A stretch of DNA of 64,000 nt, taken from assembly GCA_964654415.1 (NCBI GenBank), contig CAZZIP010000007.1, positions 78,885 to 142,884 on the forward strand, in the 5' to 3' direction. Position numbers and translations under genes: made by a program. The notes under the pieces are model-generated. The model was not told where the DNA came from. It made no database searches and saw only the letters and a list, made by a program, of their open reading frames with translations. The stretch is from Methylohalobius sp964654415 (GTDB lineage Bacteria > Pseudomonadota > Gammaproteobacteria > Methylococcales > Methylothermaceae). Shown here in pieces: positions 1 to 7,017 of the stretch. Numbering within the stretch: the first letter of the stretch is position 1; every line of letters starts with the position of its first letter.

Positions 1-427
1 TACCTATCCCTGGAATCGGGCGGCTTAAGGTGTAAGCGACACCGGCGACGATCGCCGTCCCTAGCGCTAACAGCAGCATGGGCAAGTCCAGGCGGTTGAT
101 CAGGTAAAGCGAAAACAATACCGGGATCAGACCGCCGCCGACGTTGACCGCGATTATGGTCCGACCAGTGAACGGCAGGGGAGGGGGACGAAGCAGGCCA
201 AAAGGAGTGCGGATGATCTCAGGCGGCGGCAAGGAGCGGATAGAAAACAGCGGTAGGTTGATGGCGCTTCCTAGCAAGCAGCCGAGTAGAAGCAAAAGCG
301 CCCCCGCAGGGGAAAGTCCCAGCTTTTCGAACGACAGCGAGATTAGCTGCAGCTGGACGAAGGTCAGCAAAAAGACTAAAAGAAACAAAAGCAAGACGAA
401 CTGCAGGGGTGAAAACGGCCAACGCAT
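1..427 (-). CDS. DUF1614-family membrane protein, C-terminus beyond window edge
   Basis: This reading frame runs off the left edge; 142 codons are visible from an ATG at 427. The product is strongly hydrophobic: an N-terminal membrane helix (about residues 7-25), a second at 38-52, a proline-rich link (SLPPPEIIRTPFG), then a third segment with NVGGGLIPVLFSLYL and a TLSRPIPGIG motif. From memory, that Gly-rich helix and the SRPxPGxG motif are typical of DUF1614 proteins, which have no established function. The gene is divergent from the secreted repeat protein starting at 528. The family call is by motif only. Confidence 0.6.
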   Translation of the reverse strand, partial: MRWPFSPLQFVLLLFLLVFLLTFVQLQLISLSFEKLGLSPAGALLLLLGCLLGSAINLPLFSIRSLPPPEIIRTPFGLLRPPPLPFTGRTIIAVNVGGGLIPVLFSLYLINRLDLPMLLLALGTAIVAGVAYTLSRPIPGIG

Positions 428-438
428 TCTTGACTTCT

Positions 439-468
439 TTGGCAACCTGTCCAAAATCGTTGGCAACC
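439..468. repeat. Direct repeat TTGGCAACC in divergent intergenic region
   Basis: The 9-mer TTGGCAACC occurs at 439-447 and again at 460-468. The centres are 21 bp apart, about two helical turns, between the DUF1614 gene and the secreted repeat protein. This spacing suits a regulator binding the same face of DNA twice. It could be chance. Confidence 0.3.
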
Positions 469-527
469 ACTTTAATTTGCAAACGCCTAAAGCGCAAACG
501 TTTTTCGGCGGCGCAATGGAGGTAGAT

Positions 528-2279
528 ATGGGTAGGGTTTGGGGAGTGTGGCTCTGGGCTGCGGTAGGTTTGGCCGAGGCTGCGGGAAGCTGGGCGAGGT
601 TTTATGGCGATAACGTAGCTTTTAAGGATCTCCAGTTGACCCGCGAAGGGATGATCGCTTTAGGCGCTCTTGAGCCCAACGACAACGGGGAATTCGACGC
701 CGAGGGCTGCAGCGCCTGGGTCGCTAGGCTAGACCTAGCAGGAGAGATTGCCTGGCAGAAGTGTTACTTTGGGGAGGCTTCGACTATTACGCCAACCCGC
801 GAGGGTGGGTATCTCCTTGCCGGCAGCTTGGCTCTGATAACCCCTCGTGGGTCGGATTATTTTGGCGGCATGGTGGTCAAGCTCGATTCCCAGGGTGGGG
901 TGCAATGGCAAAAGGTTTACGATGCTTTTCCGAATGAGGCCAGGCTGACTGCGGTCCAGGAAGCGGCGGCAGGTTATGTGGCTATAGGCGAGATTGTGCC
1001 CGAGAGCGGTGCCTCCAAAGCCTGGATTTTGGGTTTGGACCAAAACGGCAACCTCCTTTGGCAGAAAACCTTGACCGGCTTTATGGCGACCACCCTCCAG
1101 CCGACCCGCGACGGCGATTTTCTGATCGCTGGTGCTGCCGAAGTGGCTGGCAAAGGCGAGGCGTGGCTGCTTAAGCTCGACGCCAACGGCCAAAGCGTGT
1201 GGCAAAAAACTTATGGGGGAGAGGAAGAGCTGCCTGAGGGGTGGGAGGATGCGTTTGTGGTTTTGGACGCCCAAGAGGCCCCAGCTGGGGATCTAATGAT
1301 GGCAGGGGTCACATCCGATGCCTTGCCTGATCCGGAAAACGAGACTCTTCCCGAATTTCGCTCCCGAGCGTGGATTGCCGCGTTGGATCAGAACGGCCGA
1401 TTAAAGTGGCGCAAGGTTTACGGCGAACAGCTGCCCTTTGCACAGATGGTTCGGGTTTTGCCTACCTCTGACGGCGGGTTTTTGGCTTTGGGGGCAGGCG
1501 GGGATCCAAAGCAAGGTAAGGGATTGGCAGTATGGCTGGCCAAGCTCACCGCCCAAGGCGAAATCGAGTGGCAGAAGCTGTACGGCAAGGCAGGTTTTAA
1601 CGACACGCTGCCTCTTAAGCAGCTCGCCGACGGCAAACTGCTTTTGGCCGGTGCTAGTTTTCTGAAAACCCGCGGCGACTGGCTGCTCAAACTGGAGGCC
1701 GACGGCAGTCTTCCAGAATGCAGCCTGGAGGGGTCTGCCGCCGTGGTTGCTACAGGTGCCAGCTTGTTGCGCGAGCGCGCCATCGCGCGCGCCGAAAGCC
1801 CGCCTGCTGTGACCGTCCGACCGCAGGAGGCCGAAGCAGAAGACCGAAGTGTGGTGGCTCTGCCTGCCTGTCCGGTGTCTGAAGCATTCGGTTCGTGCAG
1901 CCAGATTCAGACGGCGGGGAAGTCTTACGGCGATGGCAGCTATCCTGTGGTCCTAAAGACGCCCACAGGACCTGAGCTGTTAGGCGCGCGCTGCGCGATG
2001 AACGCCTTTGGCGGCGGTTGGATGCTGATCGCCCGCCGCTTGATCAATGACCCAAGACCGCCTTCTGACTTTGTCCACCTGCGGTTTGGGGAATACGACG
2101 GTTTCTCCGAGTCTTTTAGCATCTGGCCGGTGGTGGATTGGAACGCAACCTCCGGAGTAGTGGGCCTGTCTTGGATAGAAGATTTTGAATTCAAGGCCAG
2201 CTTGCTTAGCGATCTGAGCCCGGAAAAGCTGCAAGCCATTTTGGCTACTAGCCCACAAGTAGCTGCCTGGGTAAGATAA
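528..2279 (+). CDS. Secreted beta-propeller-like repeat protein with C-terminal fibrinogen-like domain
   Basis: The frame stays open upstream to 144, but that stretch lies over the opposite-strand DUF1614 gene. The ATG at 528 has GGAGG at 518-522 with 5-nt spacing and begins a signal-peptide-like sequence (MGRVWGVWLWAAVGLAEAAG), giving 583 aa. At least six copies of a motif like KLDxxGxxxWQKxYG recur at about residues 68, 120, 170, 215, 288 and 340. Such repeats build propellers of the PQQ or delta-60 kind. Residues 457-500 (CSQIQTAGKSYGDGSY, then ARCAMNAFGGGWMLI) match the start of fibrinogen C-terminal-like domains: Cys, DGxY, Cys-x-Met and GGGW. The protein stops about 85 residues after GGGW, so that domain looks short. 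A surface or adhesive role is a guess. Confidence 0.75.
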   Translation: MGRVWGVWLWAAVGLAEAAGSWARFYGDNVAFKDLQLTREGMIALGALEPNDNGEFDAEGCSAWVARLDLAGEIAWQKCYFGEASTITPTREGGYLLAGSLALITPRGSDYFGGMVVKLDSQGGVQWQKVYDAFPNEARLTAVQEAAAGYVAIGEIVPESGASKAWILGLDQNGNLLWQKTLTGFMATTLQPTRDGDFLIAGAAEVAGKGEAWLLKLDANGQSVWQKTYGGEEELPEGWEDAFVVLDAQEAPAGDLMMAGVTSDALPDPENETLPEFRSRAWIAALDQNGRLKWRKVYGEQLPFAQMVRVLPTSDGGFLALGAGGDPKQGKGLAVWLAKLTAQGEIEWQKLYGKAGFNDTLPLKQLADGKLLLAGASFLKTRGDWLLKLEADGSLPECSLEGSAAVVATGASLLRERAIARAESPPAVTVRPQEAEAEDRSVVALPACPVSEAFGSCSQIQTAGKSYGDGSYPVVLKTPTGPELLGARCAMNAFGGGWMLIARRLINDPRPPSDFVHLRFGEYDGFSESFSIWPVVDWNATSGVVGLSWIEDFEFKASLLSDLSPEKLQAILATSPQVAAWVR

Positions 2280-2290
2280 GCGGCCAAGCC

Positions 2291-2319
2291 TTGACACTTA
2301 CCGAGAGCTACCAGATAAT
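2291..2319 (+). promoter_or_regulatory. Sigma70-type promoter for rpsT
   Basis: A perfect -35 box TTGACA (2291-2296) is followed by a 17-bp spacer and a -10 box GATAAT (2314-2319). It lies 33 bp upstream of the rpsT start codon, as expected for a highly expressed ribosomal protein gene. Confidence 0.75.
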
Positions 2320-2351
2320 TTTTTGTTTTAAAAATCCAAAAGGGGGAAAGC

Positions 2352-2630
2352 TTGGCTAACACTCCATCGGCGAAAAAACGCGCGCGTCAAGCGCAGGCGC
2401 GCTATCTTCGCAACAAGGCTCACCGCAGCCGCATGCGGACTTTGATCAAAAAGGTACTCAGAGCGGCCGAGGCCGGGGATTTAGAGCTTGCCCGCGAGGC
2501 CTACCGCCAGGCGGTGCCAGTGATCGATTCCATGGTCAACAAGGGCATTCTCCACAAGAACAATGCCGCCCGCAAAAAGAGCCGCCTCAGCGCGCGCTTG
2601 AAAGCATTGTCGCTGGCCCAGGCTTCTTGA
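2352..2630 (+). CDS. rpsT: 30S ribosomal protein S20
   Basis: Primary 16S rRNA-binding protein of the small subunit. The 92-aa product has the S20 hallmarks: ANTPSAKKRARQAQ at the N-terminus, a basic helical body, and the conserved MVNKGILHKNNAARKKSRL segment near the C-terminus. The start is TTG at 2352, preceded by AGGGGGAA. Escherichia coli rpsT also starts with UUG, which is tied to its translational autoregulation, so the weak start may be functional here. The gene is monocistronic and convergent with proB 18 bp downstream. Confidence 0.97.
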   Translation: MANTPSAKKRARQAQARYLRNKAHRSRMRTLIKKVLRAAEAGDLELAREAYRQAVPVIDSMVNKGILHKNNAARKKSRLSARLKALSLAQAS

Positions 2631-2648
2631 GCTTGGGCTCGGCTTTAA

Positions 2649-3773
2649 CTACAGCAGCACCAGGTTATCGCGGTGGATGAGTTCCGGTTCGTCTACGTAG
2701 CCCAAAATCGCTGCGATCTGGCTGCTTGGCTTGCCCATGATCTGACGCGCTTCGTGGGCAGCGTAGTTGATTAAGCCGCGGGCGATCTCGCGGCCCTCTT
2801 CATCCTGGCAGCTCACTCCATCGCCCCTCTGGAAACGACCTTCAACTTGACGTACCCCGATGGGCAGAAGGCTCTTGCCTTCCTGCCGGATTGCCCGGAC
2901 GGCCCCGGCGTCCAGGATCAGACGTCCTTTGACCTGAAATTGCCCCATCAGCCAGCGCTTGCGCGCGTCTAGGCGTTCGCTATCAGGAATTAGGAACGTA
3001 CCTAAGGGTTCGCCTTGAATCAGGCGCACGAGCACGTTGGGCTCGCGGCCATGAGCGATCACGGTTCCAGTGCCTGAGCGAGCGGCCAGCCTGGCTGCGC
3101 GCAGCTTAGTTACCATCCCGCCGCGTCCCAAGCCGCTTATGCTGCCACCAGCCATAGCTTCTAGTCGAGCATCGGTCGCGCTCGCCTCTTGAATCAGACG
3201 GGCGTCTGGATGAAGGCTTGGGTCCTTATCGAACAACCCTAGCTGATCGGTCAGGATGATCAGGAGATCGGCTTCGACCAGATTGGCAACCAAGGCCCCC
3301 AAGGTATCGTTGTCGCCGAATCGGATTTCGTCGATGACGACCGTATCGTTCTCGTTGATGATCGGGATTACCCCGTGATTGAGCAAGGTCGTCAGGGTGC
3401 TTCTGGCATTGAGGTAACGTTGGCGATGCGCCACGTCGTCGTGGGTAAGGAGAATCTGGGCGGTGCAGCGGCCGTGGCGTTGAAACTGACTCTCGTAGGC
3501 TCGGATCAGACCGCTTTGGCCGACTGCGGCGGCGGCTTGGAGTTCGTTTAGGTTTTGCGGGCGGGTGCGCCATCCGAGCCGGACCATCCCTTCGGCCACA
3601 GCGCCGGAGGAGACCAGCAAGGTCTGACGGCCGTCCTGCCAAAGCGCGGCGACTTGATCGGTCCACTGGCTCAGGGCCTCCAAGTCAAGCCCCAGGCCGC
3701 CGCGGGTGAGCAGGGAGCTCCCAATCTTGACGATGATCTTACGGGCTTTGCGGAATGCTTCTCGACTACGCAC
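2649..3773 (-). CDS. proB: Glutamate 5-kinase
   Basis: Phosphorylates L-glutamate to glutamyl-5-phosphate, the first step of proline synthesis. The 374-aa product has an N-terminal amino-acid-kinase domain (IVKIGSSLLT near residue 14, LVSSGAVAEG near 54, NENDTVV near 140, and GGMVTKLRAA near 218) and a C-terminal PUA domain from about residue 275, as in the usual full-length bacterial enzyme. Its start overlaps the end of obgE by 8 bp, indicating co-transcription. The PUA domain is a common but variably useful addition in ProB. Confidence 0.96.
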   Translation of the reverse strand: MRSREAFRKARKIIVKIGSSLLTRGGLGLDLEALSQWTDQVAALWQDGRQTLLVSSGAVAEGMVRLGWRTRPQNLNELQAAAAVGQSGLIRAYESQFQRHGRCTAQILLTHDDVAHRQRYLNARSTLTTLLNHGVIPIINENDTVVIDEIRFGDNDTLGALVANLVEADLLIILTDQLGLFDKDPSLHPDARLIQEASATDARLEAMAGGSISGLGRGGMVTKLRAARLAARSGTGTVIAHGREPNVLVRLIQGEPLGTFLIPDSERLDARKRWLMGQFQVKGRLILDAGAVRAIRQEGKSLLPIGVRQVEGRFQRGDGVSCQDEEGREIARGLINYAAHEARQIMGKPSSQIAAILGYVDEPELIHRDNLVLL

Positions 3774-4779
3774 TGGCAGCCTCTAAAAAGTGACAGATGG
3801 CGTAGATCAAAGGCTCGATACCTTCCCCGGTGGCGGCCGAAATCTTAAATACCGGTCCGCGCCATTGCAAGGCGTTGATCAGCGCTTGGGTGCGAGTTTC
3901 AACTTCAGCCGGCGACAGCAGATCGATCTTGTTCAGCACCAGCCAACGAGGTTTTTGGGCAAGTTCCTCGCTCCAGCGTGTTACTTCGGCAATGACCTTC
4001 TCAGCGCTTTTTGGTAGGTCCTGCTCATCACTCAAAGCGAGATCGACCACGTGCAGCAGCAGACGGGTGCGACTGAGGTGTTTCAGGAACCGGATTCCAA
4101 GTCCCGCCCCGTCGGCAGCGCCCTCGATGATGCCAGGAATGTCGGCTACCACGAAGCTTCGCGTCGGATCGACCCGAACCACGCCGAGGTGAGGGTACAA
4201 GGTGGTGAACGGGTAGTCGGCCACCTTGGGTCTGGCCGCAGAGATCCGGCGAATGAAACTGGATTTACCGGCATTGGGAAGCCCAAGCAGGCCGACGTCG
4301 GCAAGCAGTTTCAATTCCAGTCGCAGGCAGCGGTGTTCCCCAGGCATGCCGGGCGTGGCCTTGCGTGGAGTGCGTTTGATACTGCTTTTGAAGTGGACGT
4401 TGCCCAATCCCCCGCGTCCCCCTTTGGCGACAAGTAAGGCCTGGCCAGCCTGGGTGAGATCGCCAATCAGCTCGCCGGTGCTGGCATCGTACGCCAAAGT
4501 GCCCACCGGTACCAGGATGCGGCAATCTTCGCCGCGCTGGCCACTCATCTGCTTCCCTTTACCGTTTTCTCCGCGGCCTGCCCGAAAAATCCGCTGATGG
4601 CGAAAATCGGCCAAAGTATTCAAGCCCTCGCTGGCAACTAGATAGACGTCGCCGCCGTCGCCGCCGTCGCCGCCGTCAGGGCCGCCTTTGGGGATGAATT
4701 TTTCACGCCGGAAGCTAACGCAGCCACTTCCGCCATCACCCGCCTCTACCTGGATTTCTACTTCGTCTACAAATTTCAT
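3766..4779 (-). CDS. obgE: GTPase Obg/CgtA, ribosome-associated
   Basis: Essential GTPase that binds the 50S subunit and takes part in ribosome maturation and stress control. The 337-aa protein has the glycine-rich Obg fold (residues 1-158, with GGDGGDGGDVY) and a G domain with G1 GLPNAGKSS (166-174), G3 DIPG (213-216), G4 NKID (283-286) and G5 SAATG (314-318). The start has GAGGGG a few bases upstream. Unlike many relatives, obgE is separated from rpmA here by about 395 bp and a terminator, so it should have its own promoter. Confidence 0.97.
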   Translation of the reverse strand: MKFVDEVEIQVEAGDGGSGCVSFRREKFIPKGGPDGGDGGDGGDVYLVASEGLNTLADFRHQRIFRAGRGENGKGKQMSGQRGEDCRILVPVGTLAYDASTGELIGDLTQAGQALLVAKGGRGGLGNVHFKSSIKRTPRKATPGMPGEHRCLRLELKLLADVGLLGLPNAGKSSFIRRISAARPKVADYPFTTLYPHLGVVRVDPTRSFVVADIPGIIEGAADGAGLGIRFLKHLSRTRLLLHVVDLALSDEQDLPKSAEKVIAEVTRWSEELAQKPRWLVLNKIDLLSPAEVETRTQALINALQWRGPVFKISAATGEGIEPLIYAICHFLEAASA

Positions 4780-5066
4780 AGACCCCTCGCAAGGAAACCC
4801 GCGATTTCAGTCCTGGGAGGAATGGCAGCTTGCGCAAAGCCCAAGCTTTTGGTAAAAGCAACAGGCTTGCATTCAAGTCGCTGTGCGACCAAACTCCCAG
4901 TCCAACGGTACGCATTGGATGGCTCCAATGGTCGGTATCTCTGGCAAGTAACGGGAGTTAAAGAATCGGTAGCCGTTTTCCCCCGAGGCGCAAGTATCGG
5001 GGGATTGGCGGAACGGCCGTTCCGCCAAGGGTGGTTGTAAACACGCCTAATGTCGGGGATGAGCAT
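4776..5066 (-). other. Possible 96-codon leader frame upstream of obgE
   Basis: The obgE upstream region (4780-5174) holds no recognisable gene. On the obgE strand there is an open frame from ATG at 5066 with AGGA at suitable spacing. It ends exactly in an ATGA overlap with the obgE start, as coupled genes do. Against it, I recognise no family in the translation and the frame runs through two stable hairpins (4980-5003 and 5005-5028), so the DNA may act as a structured leader or regulatory region instead. Treat as unresolved. Confidence 0.25.
5005..5028. repeat. 24-bp perfect palindrome in obgE upstream region
   Basis: The arms TTGGCGGAACGG and CCGTTCCGCCAA form an uninterrupted 24-bp palindrome. 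It abuts a second hairpin with stem CCCCCGA (4980-4986) and TCGGGGG (4997-5003). A third small stem lies at 5086-5107 around TCGAC-TTGA-GTCGA. A perfect palindrome of this length suits a dimeric repressor site or an RNA or cruciform element. Confidence 0.6.
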
Positions 5067-5121
5067 GGTCTCGTCCTACGATAAAGCCTTCGACTTGAGT
5101 CGAGGGTTGTTTACGGCAGAC

Positions 5122-5147
5122 AAAAAAGCCCCGTTTTAAGACGGGGC
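5122..5147 (-). terminator. Rho-independent terminator of rplU-rpmA
   Basis: Read on the minus strand, a GCCCCGT/ACGGGGC stem (5128-5134 with 5141-5147, 6-nt loop) is followed by six T residues (5127-5122). It lies 28 bp past the rpmA stop codon and separates rplU-rpmA from obgE. Confidence 0.85.
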
Positions 5148-5174
5148 CTTGCGGTTGAAATAAAAAATAAAAGC

Positions 5175-5432
5175 TTAGGCCGGGATCACACTGACGAATT
5201 TGCGTTGTTTTGGCCCCTTGACCTGAAACATCACCCGCCCGTCCTTTAGGGCGAACAAAGTATAATCTTTGCCGCAGCCTACGTTTTCACCCGCGTGGAA
5301 GTGCGTGCCGCGTTGGCGGACGAGGATGTTACCAGCTTTGACCAACTCCCCGCCGAAACGTTTCACGCCCAGCCGTTTGGAAATCGAATCGCGGCCGTTG
5401 CGGCTGCTGCCGCCTGCTTTTTTGTGTGCCAT
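5175..5432 (-). CDS. rpmA: 50S ribosomal protein L27
   Basis: Large-subunit protein whose N-terminal tail reaches the peptidyl-transferase centre. The 85-aa product begins MAHKKAGGSSRNGRDS and continues with the conserved SKRLGVKRFGG and NILVRQRGTHFHAGENVG stretches. It is the standard length for proteobacterial L27 and shows no N-terminal cleavage extension of the Firmicutes type. It lies 27 bp after rplU and is followed by a clear terminator. Confidence 0.98.
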   Translation of the reverse strand: MAHKKAGGSSRNGRDSISKRLGVKRFGGELVKAGNILVRQRGTHFHAGENVGCGKDYTLFALKDGRVMFQVKGPKQRKFVSVIPA

Positions 5433-5459
5433 GTTGTATGTCCTCCCGAACTTGAAGAC

Positions 5460-5768
5460 TTAGGAGATATCCGTGATCTGGACCTCGGTATAATACTGCC
5501 GATGGCCCTGGCGCTTCATGTGATGCTTACGTCGTTTAAATTTGATGAGCTTGATCTTGGGGTGGCGGCCATGGGCGATCACACGCGCGGTGACTTTGCT
5601 GCCTTCCACGTAAGGGGTGCCGGTTTTGATGCCTCCATCCGAGCGGATCAGCAGAACTTTGTCGAATGCCACTGTCGCGCCTTCGTCCGCGTCCAGTTTT
5701 TCGACCTTCAGGCGGTCGCCCGCCCCAACTCGGTACTGTTTGCCGCCTGTTTGAATTACCGCATACAT
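5460..5768 (-). CDS. rplU: 50S ribosomal protein L21
   Basis: Large-subunit protein that contacts 23S rRNA and L20. The 102-aa product begins MYAVIQTGGKQYRV and contains the conserved basic segment KFKRRKHHMKRQGHRQYYTEVQI. It is the first gene of the rplU-rpmA operon and is preceded by a strong sigma70-like promoter at 5821-5849. Confidence 0.98.
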   Translation of the reverse strand: MYAVIQTGGKQYRVGAGDRLKVEKLDADEGATVAFDKVLLIRSDGGIKTGTPYVEGSKVTARVIAHGRHPKIKLIKFKRRKHHMKRQGHRQYYTEVQITDIS

Positions 5769-5820
5769 CGCTATGTACTCCCTACTCGATAGTGTTGAAT
5801 TTTCCTAATATAAACAAAAA

Positions 5821-5849
5821 AATATACCGTGTTCATTAGAATTGGTCAA
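5821..5849 (-). promoter_or_regulatory. Sigma70-type promoter for rplU-rpmA
   Basis: On the minus strand TTGACC (5849-5844), a 17-bp spacer and TATATT (5826-5821) form a near-consensus promoter about 50 bp upstream of rplU. Its -35 box overlaps the -35 box of the opposing ispB promoter. Confidence 0.7.
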
Positions 5850-5871
5850 GAAAGAAAGGATATTGTATTAT
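5842..5871 (+). promoter_or_regulatory. Probable promoter for ispB
   Basis: TTGGTC (5842-5847), an 18-bp spacer and TATTAT (5866-5871) precede ispB by about 50 bp. The -35 box shares bases with the rplU promoter on the other strand, so the two may compete for RNA polymerase. Confidence 0.5.
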
Positions 5872-5920
5872 TTTCCATTTATTTCAAAGTGTCCGGAATA
5901 ATCAATGCGTTTGCCGCTCT

Positions 5921-6934
5921 ATGACGGTGACATCCGTGCCTTTTCAAGAAACTAATGATCCTGCGCGAAGCTATGAGCAGATTCGTGCGTTGGTGGCAGA
6001 TCAAATCAAGCTGGTAGATGGCCTGATCCTCGCGGAACTCAGCTCGGATGTCGTCCTGATTAATAAGATCGGTCGTTATATCATCAACAGCGGTGGCAAG
6101 CGGCTTAGGCCTTTGCTTCACCTGCTGGCGGCCAATGCGCTAGGCTATCGCGAGGATCACCACATCACGCTAGCGGCGGTGATCGAGTTCGTCCATACCG
6201 CTACTCTGCTTCACGATGACGTCGTGGATGAATCGGAGCTGCGGCGCGGCAAGGATACCGCCAACTCGGTGTGGGGCAATGCCGCTAGCGTGCTGGTGGG
6301 CGATTATCTGTATGCCACGGCTTTTAGAATGATGGTTCGTCTCAAACGGGCTAAAGTCATGGAGATCATGGCTGAGACCACCGCTACCATCGCCGAGGGC
6401 GAAGTGTTGCAATTGCTCAACGTCAATAACCCCGCTACCTCTGAAGCCAAATATTTGGATGTGATCTGGCGCAAGACGGCTATCCTGTTCAGCGCTGCGG
6501 TTCGGTTGGCGGCGACTCTGGTCGAAGTCTCCGCGGCTGTGGAGGATGGGCTGGCCCGATATGGGATGCATCTTGGCATCGCCTTCCAGTTGATCGACGA
6601 TGCGCTCGACTATAAGGCCAATCCAGATCAGTTGGGTAAGCATCTAGGCAATGACTTGGCCGAAGGTAAACCCACCTTGCCTTTGATCTACGCCATGCAG
6701 AAGGCGTCTCCCGCCGAGGCAGCGATAATCCGGCGCGGCATCGAAGAGGGAGACCGCAGCGCCTTCGCCGAAGTTTATAAAATCATTGAATCAACCGATG
6801 CGATCGCCTATACTATCGCGCTTGCTAAGGACGAGGTGCGAAAAGCCATCCAGGCACTTGCACCGCTGGCGCCATCGACTTACAAGGATGCTATGGTCGC
6901 GCTGGCGGAATTCTCCGTACAGAGATCCCACTGA
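5921..6934 (+). CDS. ispB: Octaprenyl-type trans-polyprenyl diphosphate synthase
   Basis: Extends farnesyl diphosphate with isopentenyl units to make the quinone side chain. The 337-aa protein carries both aspartate-rich prenyltransferase motifs: DDVVDE (FARM) near residue 92 and DDALDY (SARM) near 226. It also has the SGGKRLRP substrate-binding segment near 53. Position next to rplU-rpmA is the usual gammaproteobacterial arrangement for ispB. Chain length cannot be read from sequence by eye, so octaprenyl is inferred from context. Confidence 0.93.
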   Translation: MTVTSVPFQETNDPARSYEQIRALVADQIKLVDGLILAELSSDVVLINKIGRYIINSGGKRLRPLLHLLAANALGYREDHHITLAAVIEFVHTATLLHDDVVDESELRRGKDTANSVWGNAASVLVGDYLYATAFRMMVRLKRAKVMEIMAETTATIAEGEVLQLLNVNNPATSEAKYLDVIWRKTAILFSAAVRLAATLVEVSAAVEDGLARYGMHLGIAFQLIDDALDYKANPDQLGKHLGNDLAEGKPTLPLIYAMQKASPAEAAIIRRGIEEGDRSAFAEVYKIIESTDAIAYTIALAKDEVRKAIQALAPLAPSTYKDAMVALAEFSVQRSH

Positions 6935-6940
6935 TTCCTT

Positions 6941-7017
6941 CGGGGTGTAGCTCAGCTTGGTAGAGCGCCGTCTTCGGGAGGCGGAAGTCGCTGGTTCAAA
7001 TCCAGTCACCCCGACCA
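6941..7017 (+). tRNA. tRNA-Pro (anticodon CGG)
   Basis: A full cloverleaf folds by eye: acceptor CGGGGTG/CACCCCG, D stem GCTC/GAGC, anticodon stem CCGTC/GGCGG around loop TTCGGGA (anticodon CGG), and T arm with TTCAAAT. The 3' CCA is encoded (7015-7017). The last 12 nt overlap the 3' end of the opposite-strand rnm gene. Confidence 0.97.

Noticed and set aside
144..527. Upstream extension of the secreted repeat protein frame
   Set aside because: It lies over the opposite-strand DUF1614 gene and has no ribosome site or signal peptide. The ATG at 528 has a good GGAGG and a signal sequence.
4648..4674. Tandem GTCGCCGCC repeat in obgE
   Set aside because: It encodes the expected Gly-Gly-Asp repeats of the Obg glycine-rich region, so it is coding rather than regulatory.
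4822..5040. Plus-strand 72-codon frame in the obgE leader
   Set aside because: The GGAGG is only one base from the ATG, the translation resembles no family, and hairpins lie inside. Treated as non-coding.
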